Assembly (NCBI RefSeq): GCF_000717175.1
Contig: NZ_JNYD01000022.1
Coordinates: 130,622-194,621, forward strand
DNA length: 64,000 bases
Direction: 5' to 3'
Source of the DNA: Pseudonocardia autotrophica
GTDB taxonomy: Bacteria > Actinomycetota > Actinomycetes > Mycobacteriales > Pseudonocardiaceae
Numbering within the stretch: the first letter of the stretch is position 1; each line of letters begins with the position of its first letter. Shown here one piece after another: positions 1-7,428 of this stretch. Position numbers and translations under genes: made by a program. The notes beneath the pieces are model-generated. The model was not told the origin of the DNA and did not search any database. It saw only the letters and a program-made list of their open reading frames with translations.

Positions 1-90
1 GGCCCAGACCAGCACCCCGCTGGCGGCGAGGACCAGGCCGGCGCGCAGCGCGGTGCGGGCGCCGGTGCGGCCGGAGGACGAGCGACTCAT
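1..90 (-). CDS. N-terminus of an exported or membrane protein, clipped by the window edge
   Basis: Reading leftward from an ATG at 90, thirty codons are open to the window edge. The peptide begins MSRSSSGRTGART and continues into a hydrophobic stretch (LVLAASGVLVW), so it looks like a signal peptide or membrane anchor after a basic start. Its ATG overlaps the stop of the ligase-like gene upstream by four bases (ATGA, 87-90), which suggests translational coupling and a related role in cell-surface polymer synthesis. The function cannot be read from so short a piece. Confidence 0.6.
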   Translation of the reverse strand, partial: MSRSSSGRTGARTALRAGLVLAASGVLVWA

Positions 91-1496
91 CGGACGGGCT
101 CCTTCGTGACGGTGTCGGTTCGGGCGGGGGCGGGCAGGAGGGTGGCCACGGCGAGGCACACCAGCAGCGGCAACGCGGGGACGTGCCAGAGGAAGTCGAG
201 CGCGCTCTGGGTGGCGAACGCGGCGAGGACGGCGAGCGCCCCGGCGGCGCGGAGCGGGAGACGGCGCGCCTTGCGTGCCCGCCACGCGGCGGCGACCAGC
301 GCGGCGGTACCGGCCAGCACGAGCGTCAGGCCGACGAGTCCGGTCTCCGCGGCGACCTGCAGGTACTCGAGGTGCGTGAACCAGGCGTGCACGAGCCGCC
401 CGGCGTGGTCGACGTAGGTGAGGTCCAGCATCCCCGGACCGACGCCCGTCACAGGGGCGGTGGCGAAGTGCGCCAGCGTCTCCCGGACCAGGTCGACCCG
501 GTCCGCGGACGCGCCGGTCAGCCGGGTCTCGGTGATGGCGTCGACGGCCACGGCCGGGTCGGCCCCGGTCAGCGGGCCGGTGACGAGGTCGGCGAGGCCG
601 AGCAGCACGGCGCCCAGCGCGGTCCCGGCCGCGGCCCGGCGCCGCCGGTCGGCCGCGAGCAGCACGGCGGCGCCCACCACGAGCCCGCCGAGGGCGAGCA
701 GCGGTCGCGCCTCCGCGCCGTCGGGCAGGGAAGGCAGCAGCGCGGCGCACGGCACCGCGACGGCCGGGACCACGGGGTGGAGACCGCGGACGCCGCGACG
801 CCCGGCGGCGGTCGCCAGTAGCACGGCAATCCCGACCGCGAGGGCCAGTACGGCGCCGCGGCTCATCGTGACCGCGAGCCCGAGCACCAGGGTCGCGACC
901 ACGGCCCGGCGGAGCAGCGAGCGGGTCGCGGGCAGCGTGACCAGCGCGAGCAGCAGGCCGGTGACCAGCGCGGCGCCGGCCGCGTTGGCGTAGGTGATCG
1001 TGGCGGCGGCGCGCCACAGTCCGGAGGAGGGCATCGACAGGGGGGACAGGTGCAGCGCCGTGCCGACCCACCCGGACGCGGCGACGACCACGGCGAGCGC
1101 GAGCGCGACGGTCTGCAGCAGCCGCCGCCCCTCCCCGCCGAGCCCGGCCGCGACCGGCAGGGCGACCGCGAGCAGCAGCGCGACGGCGGCGGCCGGGACC
1201 GCGTAGGCCACGGCGTCGTCGAGCAGGGCCCGGACCAGCACCCACAGCGCGAAGCCGGCCCAGCAGGCCGCCGCGATCGACAGCGGGCGCGGAACCGGGG
1301 CGCGGTGGACCACGGCCAGGACCCCGGCACCGGCGACGAGCGCGGCGACCACCGTGAACGGGCCGGCGTAGAACGCGCCCTGGGCCAGGACGGCCACGCC
1401 GAGCGCCGTGCCCAGCAGCGTCGCGCGGCCGTCCCACCCGCCCGTCCGGCGGACAAGCGGGGTCGGGCCGGCCGCCCGCGGCGCGGTGACGATCAT
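87..1496 (-). CDS. O-antigen ligase / polymerase-like membrane protein (Wzy_C family)
   Basis: A 469-residue, strongly hydrophobic protein with roughly ten to twelve membrane segments. Around residues 350-395 it has GVGPGMLDL followed by a His-rich loop with a THLEYLQVAAETG-like stretch, the usual layout of the large extracytoplasmic loop of the Wzy_C (O-antigen ligase) family. Such proteins join or polymerise lipid-linked glycans at the outer face of the membrane; the substrate here is unknown. I chose the ATG at 1496 because it follows GGGAG at good spacing; a longer reading from 1559 lacks this. It ends in an ATGA overlap with the next gene, so the two are probably one transcript. Confidence 0.75.
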   Translation of the reverse strand: MIVTAPRAAGPTPLVRRTGGWDGRATLLGTALGVAVLAQGAFYAGPFTVVAALVAGAGVLAVVHRAPVPRPLSIAAACWAGFALWVLVRALLDDAVAYAVPAAAVALLLAVALPVAAGLGGEGRRLLQTVALALAVVVAASGWVGTALHLSPLSMPSSGLWRAAATITYANAAGAALVTGLLLALVTLPATRSLLRRAVVATLVLGLAVTMSRGAVLALAVGIAVLLATAAGRRGVRGLHPVVPAVAVPCAALLPSLPDGAEARPLLALGGLVVGAAVLLAADRRRRAAAGTALGAVLLGLADLVTGPLTGADPAVAVDAITETRLTGASADRVDLVRETLAHFATAPVTGVGPGMLDLTYVDHAGRLVHAWFTHLEYLQVAAETGLVGLTLVLAGTAALVAAAWRARKARRLPLRAAGALAVLAAFATQSALDFLWHVPALPLLVCLAVATLLPAPARTDTVTKEPVR

Positions 1497-1657
1497 GGTG
1501 TGTGCTCCCTCACGACTCGGGAGCGTGCACCGTCCGCAGTCGTGGTGCCCTTCGCGCACAAGGCTTCCACTCGACCGTGTGCCACTCGGCCGCGTGGTTC
1601 GAAACGCTTCGTGAGCGACGCGCCGAACCGTAGTCGCTCAGCGTGACGGTCGTGGGA

Positions 1658-2758
1658 TCAGCCGACGGTCTTCCAGAAGGCGTGGGTGACGGGTGAGCCG
1701 GTGGGGTCGGGCCACATCGCCTGGGTGAGCAGGATGCCGGTGAGGTCGCGGGCGGGGTCGTTGCGCCAGGAGCTGCCGAGGCCGCCGTCCCAGCCGTAGC
1801 GGCCGTCGGGTCCGACGCTCATGCCGAGGCCCCACCCGGCACCCCCGAGGAAGAGCCGCGCACCTGCGCGCTGGTCCTCGGTCAGCCGGTTGCGGGTCAT
1901 CGCGGTGACGGTCTCCTGGCGCAGCACCGGAGCGCCGCCGCGGCGCAGCATGCGGGCGAAGGCCAGCAGGTCGTCGAGCGTGGAGGCCAGCCCACCGCCG
2001 CCGGACTCGAACTCCGGCGGCCGGGCCCACCGCCCGTCGACAGGATCGAACACTGCGCCGCCCTGCCATTGCGGCTGGAAGCGGTGCAGCTGCGTGGCCG
2101 GCACGGAGAACCCGGTGTCGACCATGCCGAGCGGGGCCAGCACCCGCTCCGTCAGCAGCGCGCCGAGGCTCGTGCCGGCGGCCCGCGCGATCAGGACGCC
2201 CAGCGCGTCGGACCCGGTGTGGTAGAGCCAGCGCTCGCCCGGCGGGGCCAGGAGCGGGAGGGTGCCGAGCCGGCGCGCCCACTCGTCGGGCGGCGGCACG
2301 GGGTGCGAGCCTGGCGGACCGTCGCCGCCGAGCCGGGCGTCGGCGTAGGCGCGCTGCCAGGGCAGGGTCCCGGGTTCCAGCGGTGGCACACCGAGCCCGG
2401 ACCGGAACGTCAGCAGGTCCTCGACGGTGATCGGCCGCGGCGCGGGCACGGTGTCGCCCAGCTCCGCGGCCTCGGACCGCAGCACCCGGCGATCGGCGAG
2501 CTCGGGGAGCAGCCGGTCCACGTGCTCGTCGAGCCGGATCGTGCCCTCCTCGACCAGCGTGAGCGCGGCGACGGCGGTGATCGGCTTCGAGATCGAGGCG
2601 ATCCGGAAGAGCGCGTCACGGCGCAGCGGAGGGCCGCCGGGGCCGGTCCCGCCCAGCACGACGACCTCCAGCTCACTCCCGCGCTCGACGCCGGCGACGA
2701 CCCCGGGCACCGAGCCGTCGGCCACGTACGGGGCGAGGGCGTCCGTGAGGCTGCTCAT
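1658..2758 (-). CDS. Serine beta-lactamase-like hydrolase (class C / esterase family)
   Basis: 366 residues with the class C beta-lactamase/D-peptidase fold signature. The SxxK motif is SISK at residues 55-58 (nucleophile Ser55, base Lys58). A Tyr motif (LYHTG) is near residue 179, and GWDGGLGSSW toward the C-terminus sits where the third active-site element is expected. There is no signal peptide, so a cytoplasmic esterase or peptidase is more likely than antibiotic resistance. An upstream ATG at 2791 overlaps the methyltransferase stop (ATGA) and would add 11 residues; neither start has a strong ribosome binding site. It is downstream of and probably co-transcribed with the methyltransferase. 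Confidence 0.85.
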   Translation of the reverse strand: MSSLTDALAPYVADGSVPGVVAGVERGSELEVVVLGGTGPGGPPLRRDALFRIASISKPITAVAALTLVEEGTIRLDEHVDRLLPELADRRVLRSEAAELGDTVPAPRPITVEDLLTFRSGLGVPPLEPGTLPWQRAYADARLGGDGPPGSHPVPPPDEWARRLGTLPLLAPPGERWLYHTGSDALGVLIARAAGTSLGALLTERVLAPLGMVDTGFSVPATQLHRFQPQWQGGAVFDPVDGRWARPPEFESGGGGLASTLDDLLAFARMLRRGGAPVLRQETVTAMTRNRLTEDQRAGARLFLGGAGWGLGMSVGPDGRYGWDGGLGSSWRNDPARDLTGILLTQAMWPDPTGSPVTHAFWKTVG

Positions 2759-2787
2759 GCAGGGCCGACCGCCGAGACGCCGGGGAC

Positions 2788-3561
2788 TCATCGGGTCGCG
2801 TGCACGGTGAGCAGGACGTCGTCGGGACCGGGCGGCTCGTCGGAGTACCCGGACCGGACGACGACCTCGGCGAACCCGGCCGCGCGGACCGCCGCGGCGA
2901 TCGCGTCGGCCGACCAGAAGCGGCGCACCCAGCGGTTCAGCTCGGTGTGCACCAGCACGCCGTCGACGAACAGCTCGTAGATCCCGACACCGTGCTCGAG
3001 GCCGGTGGCGGGGTCGATCCGGTTGCCGCCGCGGGCGGTGATGACGGCGCCGTCGGGCCGGGTCCACCAGGTCACGCCGCCCGGTGCGCCCGGCGGCTCC
3101 GGGCCGGTCTCGACCTCGAAGTGGAAGGTGCCGCCCTGGAGCAGGTGCGCGCGGACGGCGGCGAGCGCGCGGGCCACCTCGTCGTCGCCGGCGACCAGGC
3201 CCCAGGACCCGGCGGCGCAGAACGCGGCGCGGTACCGGCGGCGCAGCCGCAGGTTCTCCGCGCGCTGCTCGTGCAGCCGCCCCGAGACGTCGAGGCACTG
3301 CTCGGCGGCGTGCTCGCGACAGGCGTCGAGCATGGACGGGGAGGCGTCCACCCCGTCGACGTCGACGCCGGCCGCGAGCAGGGGCAGCAGGAACCGCCCG
3401 CTCCCGCACATCAGCTCCAGCACGGGCTCCGCCGCCCCGACCGCGGTGAGCAGGAACGAGAGCTCGTCGGCCGGTGCCGCCGGCTTGTCCAGGTCGTACG
3501 CCTGGGTGAGCAGGTCCCGGTACTCCGCCCGGTAACCGGTCGTCTGCTCGCTCGGCTCCAC
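2788..3561 (-). CDS. Class I SAM-dependent methyltransferase
   Basis: About 257 residues. Motif I of the Rossmann-type methyltransferase fold is VLELMCGSGRFLLPLL at residues 47-62, followed by an acidic residue in VDGVDASPSML (motif II). The substrate is unknown. No ATG is available: GTG at 3561 (VEPSEQTTGY) is my choice, while GTG at 3597 would add 12 residues. The stop overlaps a possible start of the serine hydrolase gene, and the GH13 gene ends 57 bases upstream on the same strand. Confidence 0.8.
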   Translation of the reverse strand: MEPSEQTTGYRAEYRDLLTQAYDLDKPAAPADELSFLLTAVGAAEPVLELMCGSGRFLLPLLAAGVDVDGVDASPSMLDACREHAAEQCLDVSGRLHEQRAENLRLRRRYRAAFCAAGSWGLVAGDDEVARALAAVRAHLLQGGTFHFEVETGPEPPGAPGGVTWWTRPDGAVITARGGNRIDPATGLEHGVGIYELFVDGVLVHTELNRWVRRFWSADAIAAAVRAAGFAEVVVRSGYSDEPPGPDDVLLTVHATR

Positions 3562-3617
3562 CCGGGCATCGTCGGGGCGCGGCGCGCCCCGCGTCACTCC
3601 CGCATCCGGAGCAGCGG

Positions 3618-5255
3618 CTATGCGACGTGCAGCCAGACCGTCGTGTCCTGCGGGAGCAGTCCGTCGTCGGTCAGCGGGCCGCTGGCCAGCAGCACCTCGG
3701 CGCCCTCGGGGAGGGCAAACGGCTCGGCGTCGACGTTGAGCAACAGCGCGAAGCCGTGGTCGCGGGCGAAACCGAGGGCACCGGGCGGGACGTCGAGCCA
3801 GGTCAGCGGCCCGTCGCCCAGCGCGGCCGTCTCGCGGCGGATCCGCAGCGCCCGCCGGTACAGCGCGAGCATCGACTCGGGGTCCTTGTCCGCGCGCTCG
3901 ACGGTGAACCGGGAGAACCACTCGGGCTGCGGGAGCCACGGCTGGTCGTCGCCGGGGCCGAAGCCGAACGGCGGACCGTCGCCGGACCAGGGGATCGGGA
4001 CGCGGCAGCCGTCCCGGCCACGCTGGGTGTGCCCCGAACGGCGCCAGGTCGGGTCGTCCAGGGACGCCTCCGGCAGGTCCTCGACCTCCGGCAATCCCAG
4101 CTCGTCGCCTTGGTAGACGTAGGCGCCGCCGGGCAGCGCGAAGATCAGCAGCGCGGCGGCGCGAGCGCGGCGCAGCCCGGCGTCCAGGTCCGCCGGGAGG
4201 TCGATCATCGAGTCGAGCGAGGTGCCGATGCCGGCGGCGGGGTCGCGGGCCAGGCGGGAGGTGTGCCGCGCGACGTCGTGGTTGGACAGCACCCAGGTCG
4301 GCGGTGCCCCGACGACGGCGTGCTCGCGCAGCGTGCGCTCGACGGACTCGCGCAGCGCCGGAGCGCGCCAGGCCGCCTTGAGGAAGTCGAAGTTGAAGGC
4401 GGTGTGCAGCTCGTCCGGCCGCAGGTAGCGGGCGAAGCGGTCCGCCTCGGGCACCCACGCCTCGGCCACGAACACCTTCGGCGGGTCGTAGGTGTCGGCC
4501 ACCGCGCGCCACTCGCGGTAGACGTCGTGCACCTCGTCGCGGTCCCAGTGCGGGTGCGGGCCCGGGTCGTGGTGCTGCCGGTCGCCGACGTCCGGGAGCC
4601 CCTGCTCCTTGATCAGCGAGTTGGCGACGTCGATCCGGAAGCCGTCCACCCCGCGGTCGAACCAGAACCGCAGGGTCTTCTCGAAGTCGGCGCGGACCTC
4701 CGGGTTCTCCCAGTTCAGGTCGGGCTGCTCGACGTCGAACAGGTGCAGGTACCACTCGCCGGGCGTGCCGTCGGGCTCGGTGACGCGGGTCCACGCGCCG
4801 CCGCCGAACATCGCGCGCCAGTCGTTGGGCGGCCGGTTGCCGCCGGGCCCGCGCCCGGGCCGGAAGATGTAGCGGTCGCGCTCGGGGGAGCCGGGGCCGG
4901 CGCGCAGCGCCTCGCGGAACCACGCGTGCTCGCTCGAGGTGTGGTTCGGGACGATGTCGAGGATGATCCGCAGGTCCCGGTCGTGGGCCTCGCGGACGAG
5001 CGCCTCGGCGTCGGCCAGCGTACCGAAGCGGGGGTCGATGTCCCGGTAGTCGGACACGTCGTAGCCCGCGTCGGCCAGCGGCGACGGGTACCACGGGTTG
5101 ATCCAGATCGCGTCGACGCCCAGGTCGGCGAGATGGTCCAGGCGCTGCCGGAGGCCGGCGACGTCGCCGATGCCGTCGCCGTCGCCGTCCGCGAAGCTGC
5201 GGATGTACACCTGGTAGATCACGGCGCTCCGCCACCACGCGGCCGTGTCGGACAT
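3618..5255 (-). CDS. GH13 alpha-glucosidase / oligo-1,6-glucosidase
   Basis: 545 residues, typical for GH13 exo-glucosidases. It opens with WWRSAVIYQVYIRSFADGDGDG and carries the three catalytic acids: nucleophile Asp209 in GFRIDVANSL, acid/base Glu265 in FVAEAWVPE and transition-state Asp327 in LSNHDVARH. There is no signal peptide, so it should act on imported maltose- or isomaltose-type oligosaccharides in the cytoplasm. The ATG at 5255 follows GGGAGG at ideal spacing. It is transcribed divergently from a LacI-type regulator 63 bases away, which is the likely repressor. Specificity between alpha-1,4 and alpha-1,6 bonds cannot be decided from the sequence. Confidence 0.92.
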   Translation of the reverse strand: MSDTAAWWRSAVIYQVYIRSFADGDGDGIGDVAGLRQRLDHLADLGVDAIWINPWYPSPLADAGYDVSDYRDIDPRFGTLADAEALVREAHDRDLRIILDIVPNHTSSEHAWFREALRAGPGSPERDRYIFRPGRGPGGNRPPNDWRAMFGGGAWTRVTEPDGTPGEWYLHLFDVEQPDLNWENPEVRADFEKTLRFWFDRGVDGFRIDVANSLIKEQGLPDVGDRQHHDPGPHPHWDRDEVHDVYREWRAVADTYDPPKVFVAEAWVPEADRFARYLRPDELHTAFNFDFLKAAWRAPALRESVERTLREHAVVGAPPTWVLSNHDVARHTSRLARDPAAGIGTSLDSMIDLPADLDAGLRRARAAALLIFALPGGAYVYQGDELGLPEVEDLPEASLDDPTWRRSGHTQRGRDGCRVPIPWSGDGPPFGFGPGDDQPWLPQPEWFSRFTVERADKDPESMLALYRRALRIRRETAALGDGPLTWLDVPPGALGFARDHGFALLLNVDAEPFALPEGAEVLLASGPLTDDGLLPQDTTVWLHVA

Positions 5256-5280
5256 GGAACCTCCCGCTCGCGTTGCCTGC

Positions 5281-5297
5281 TGTTCCATACTGTTCCA
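5281..5297. promoter_or_regulatory. Candidate LacI-type operator (TGTTCCA repeats)
   Basis: The 63-base gap between the divergent glucosidase and regulator genes holds TGTTCCA twice, ten bases apart (5281-5287, 5291-5297), on the same helical face. The inverse, ATGGAAC, lies at 5254-5260. Such repeats are where an autoregulating LacI-family repressor would bind. This is pattern evidence only. Confidence 0.35.
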
Positions 5298-5318
5298 CAG
5301 GTACGGCGGGGAGGCGGG

Positions 5319-6326
5319 ATGGACAGGCGACGGGCCAACATCCGGGACGTGGCGCGCCTCGCCGGCGTCGCGCCGTCGACCGTCTCGCGCTCGTTGTCGG
5401 GGACGTCCTACGTCGCCGCCGACACCCGGGAACGCATCCGGCGCGCGGTCGCGGAGCTGGCCTACCTGCCGCCCGAGCGCCCGGTCCGCCGCGCCGCGCC
5501 GCCCGCGGTCGCGGCGCTCGCCCGCTTCCCGTCGGCCTGGTTCTTCGCCGAGGCCGTCGGCGGGGTGGAGAAGGTGCTGCGTTCCGGCGGGCACCAGCTG
5601 CTGCTGCACAACGTCGGCGACCCCGAGGGCCGCGCGCACGTCTTCGCCACGCTGGAGCGCTGGGCCGTCGCCGGGCTGATCGTCGTGGCGTCGTCGTTCA
5701 CCGAGGCGGAGCGCGAGGTGCTGGAGCGGCTCGCCGTGCCGATCGCCGTCGTCGGCGGGACGTTCCCGGGGCGGCCGCGGGTGGGGATCGACGACCGCGC
5801 CGGGGCAGCGACCGCGGTGCGGCACCTGGTCGCGCTGGGGCACACGGAGATCGGTCTGCTGTCCTTCGATCCCGACGACACGGTCGGGCGGGACACCACG
5901 GACGCCCGCCGCGTCGGGTTCACCGAGGCCCTCGCGGAGGCCGGGCTGCCGCTGCGGCCGGAGTGGGTGATCCCGGCGGGGCACGACGCCGTCGCCGGCG
6001 CCCGGGCCGTCGAGCGGCTGCTCAGTGGTCCCCGGCTGCCCACCGCCCTGCTCGCGATGTCCGACGAGATGGCCCTCGGCGCCCTGCGGACGCTGCGGCG
6101 GGCCGGGCTCGACGTGCCCGGCCAGATGTCCGTCGTCGGGTTCGACGACCAGGCGGTGGCCGAGTTCGCCGACCTCACCACCGTCGCGCAACCGGCCCGT
6201 GAGCAGGGCGAACGCGCCGCGGCGCTGCTGCTCGACGCGCTGGCCGGACGGCTGGACGAGGTCCCGGACGTCGACCTGCCCACGCGGCTTGTGGTCCGCG
6301 GGACGAGCGGGCCGCCGCGCACCTGA
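5319..6326 (+). CDS. LacI-family transcriptional regulator
   Basis: 335 residues. The N-terminal helix-turn-helix (IRDVARLAGVAPSTVSRSLSG, about residues 8-28) is the LacI signature, followed by a hinge and a periplasmic-binding-protein-like sugar domain (VVGFDDQAVAEFADLTTVAQP near the C-terminus is typical). It is divergent from the GH13 glucosidase and very likely represses it until a sugar is bound. The ATG at 5319 follows GGCGGGGAGG. Confidence 0.9.
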   Translation: MDRRRANIRDVARLAGVAPSTVSRSLSGTSYVAADTRERIRRAVAELAYLPPERPVRRAAPPAVAALARFPSAWFFAEAVGGVEKVLRSGGHQLLLHNVGDPEGRAHVFATLERWAVAGLIVVASSFTEAEREVLERLAVPIAVVGGTFPGRPRVGIDDRAGAATAVRHLVALGHTEIGLLSFDPDDTVGRDTTDARRVGFTEALAEAGLPLRPEWVIPAGHDAVAGARAVERLLSGPRLPTALLAMSDEMALGALRTLRRAGLDVPGQMSVVGFDDQAVAEFADLTTVAQPAREQGERAAALLLDALAGRLDEVPDVDLPTRLVVRGTSGPPRT

Positions 6327-6383
6327 TCGGTTTCTGTCGGTGGGTCGTGCTGCACTGGGTGCGGGCCGCGAAGGGAGGCCGCG

Positions 6384-6590
6384 ATGTTCGTGCACGGCCA
6401 CCCGCGTGCGCTGGGCTGGGTGAAAGGGCACTACCGCGCGCCCAATGCGCCGGAGGGGGAGCAGCTGGGGTTCGAGCTGGAGTTCGCCGCGCCGCCGATC
6501 CCCCGGCCGCGCGCGGCGGAGGATCAGCCGGTGAGGTCGCGGTCGCGCGTCTCACCGAGCACGTTGATCACGGCCGCCAGCGAGAGGTAG
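6384..6590 (+). CDS. Small hypothetical protein, possibly truncated
   Basis: An ATG seven bases after GGGAGG opens a 68-codon frame starting MFVHGHPRALGWVKGHYRAP. The first 45 codons look like real coding sequence. From about 6524 the frame runs antisense through the remnant of a transporter gene, so the original C-terminus may have been lost in the rearrangement that left that fragment. I do not recognise the family. Confidence 0.4.
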   Translation: MFVHGHPRALGWVKGHYRAPNAPEGEQLGFELEFAAPPIPRPRAAEDQPVRSRSRVSPSTLITAASER

Positions 6591-6708
6591 AGCACGATCG
6601 CGATGCCGCCGAAGCCGCTCTGGAGCAGGGTCGCCACGAGCGGCAGCACTGCGCCGCCCAACACCCCCGAGGCTGTAGGCGATCGACGCGCCGGAGTAGG
6701 CCGGGATT
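6524..6708 (-). pseudogene. C-terminal fragment of an MFS (MHS-type) transporter, frameshifted
   Basis: Only the last 60 or so residues of a major-facilitator transporter remain. One frame reads PAYSGASIAYSLGG, then the reading must shift by one base in a run of G near 6665-6675 to continue GVLGGAVLPLVATLLQS, a last membrane helix and ETRDRDLTG before the stop at 6524. This matches the final part of metabolite:proton symporters. Nothing of the preceding 350 or so residues is present; the sequence upstream is the palindromic repeat array. Confidence 0.75.
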
Positions 6709-6766
6709 GCGGTGCAGGAGCCGCTCCTGCGCGGCTGGTGCGCCACATCCGCCTCGGCGGCTGGTC

Positions 6767-7415
6767 GTGATCGTTGCTTGTGGAGTGGGGGAGTCAGTTT
6801 TCCGCCCCTCCTGCTCCGGAAGCGGTGATCTTGTGAGTGGCGGTGGCGGTTGCTGCGGCGCGGCGTGGAGCTCGGCGAACCTCATGATCGCTGGTTGCGG
6901 AGCAGAAGAGTCGTTCTTCCGACCGTGCTGCTCCACAATGGATGATCTTGCGGAGGCTGGCGCCGCTAGCTGCTGCGGAGTGACAGTGGGCCGAGTCGGC
7001 GAACCCGTGATCGCCGGATAGGGAACGGAAGCCCCGCTTGCCCCGGTTCTTGTTCCACGACTGGTGATCTTGAGCGCGAGGGCGGTGCGGGGCACGGGTC
7101 GTGGCGCGGGAGCGTCCTGCGCGGCTGATGCGCCGCAACTGCCACCGGGATAGGTCATGATCGCCGGTTGCGGAGCGGGGAAGTCGTCCCTTCGACCGTG
7201 CTGCTCCGCAGTCAGTGATCTTGTTCCCGGGCTGCGGCGCGACAGTGGAGCTCGGCCGGCTGCCCCTGGTCGTCAGATGTGGAGCGGGAGGGTCGTTTTC
7301 CCGACCGTCCTGCTCCAGGATCGGCGATCTCGTCAGGGAGCGGGCCCCGTGATCGCCGGTGGTGGAGCGGGAGCCGCGCTCACCGCGGGTCTCGTTCCAC
7401 GACCGGCGATCTTCG
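6767..7415. repeat. Array of six palindromic repeat units bounded by GATC (REP-like)
   Basis: Six related units of about 60-67 bases lie at 6767-6833, 6884-6950, 7007-7072, 7157-7223, 7269-7332 and 7349-7415, separated by unrelated stretches of unequal length. Most open with (G/C)(T/A)TGATCG and close with GATCTTG or GATCT(T)CG. Each is an imperfect inverted repeat: for example GGAGCAG at the left of unit two pairs with CTGCTCC at the right, around a short T/C-rich loop. Three-residue periodic reading frames through the array give Cys/Gly-rich repeats that look like by-products and not genes. The 0.7 kb between the transporter remnant and the copper ATPase holds nothing else. Confidence 0.8.
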
Positions 7416-7428
7416 ATGCGACGGTCGG

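Noticed and set aside
6767..7415. The array could be read as a CRISPR.
   Set aside because: The units are imperfect palindromes that differ inside, spacers vary from about 20 to 90 bases and no cas gene is near.
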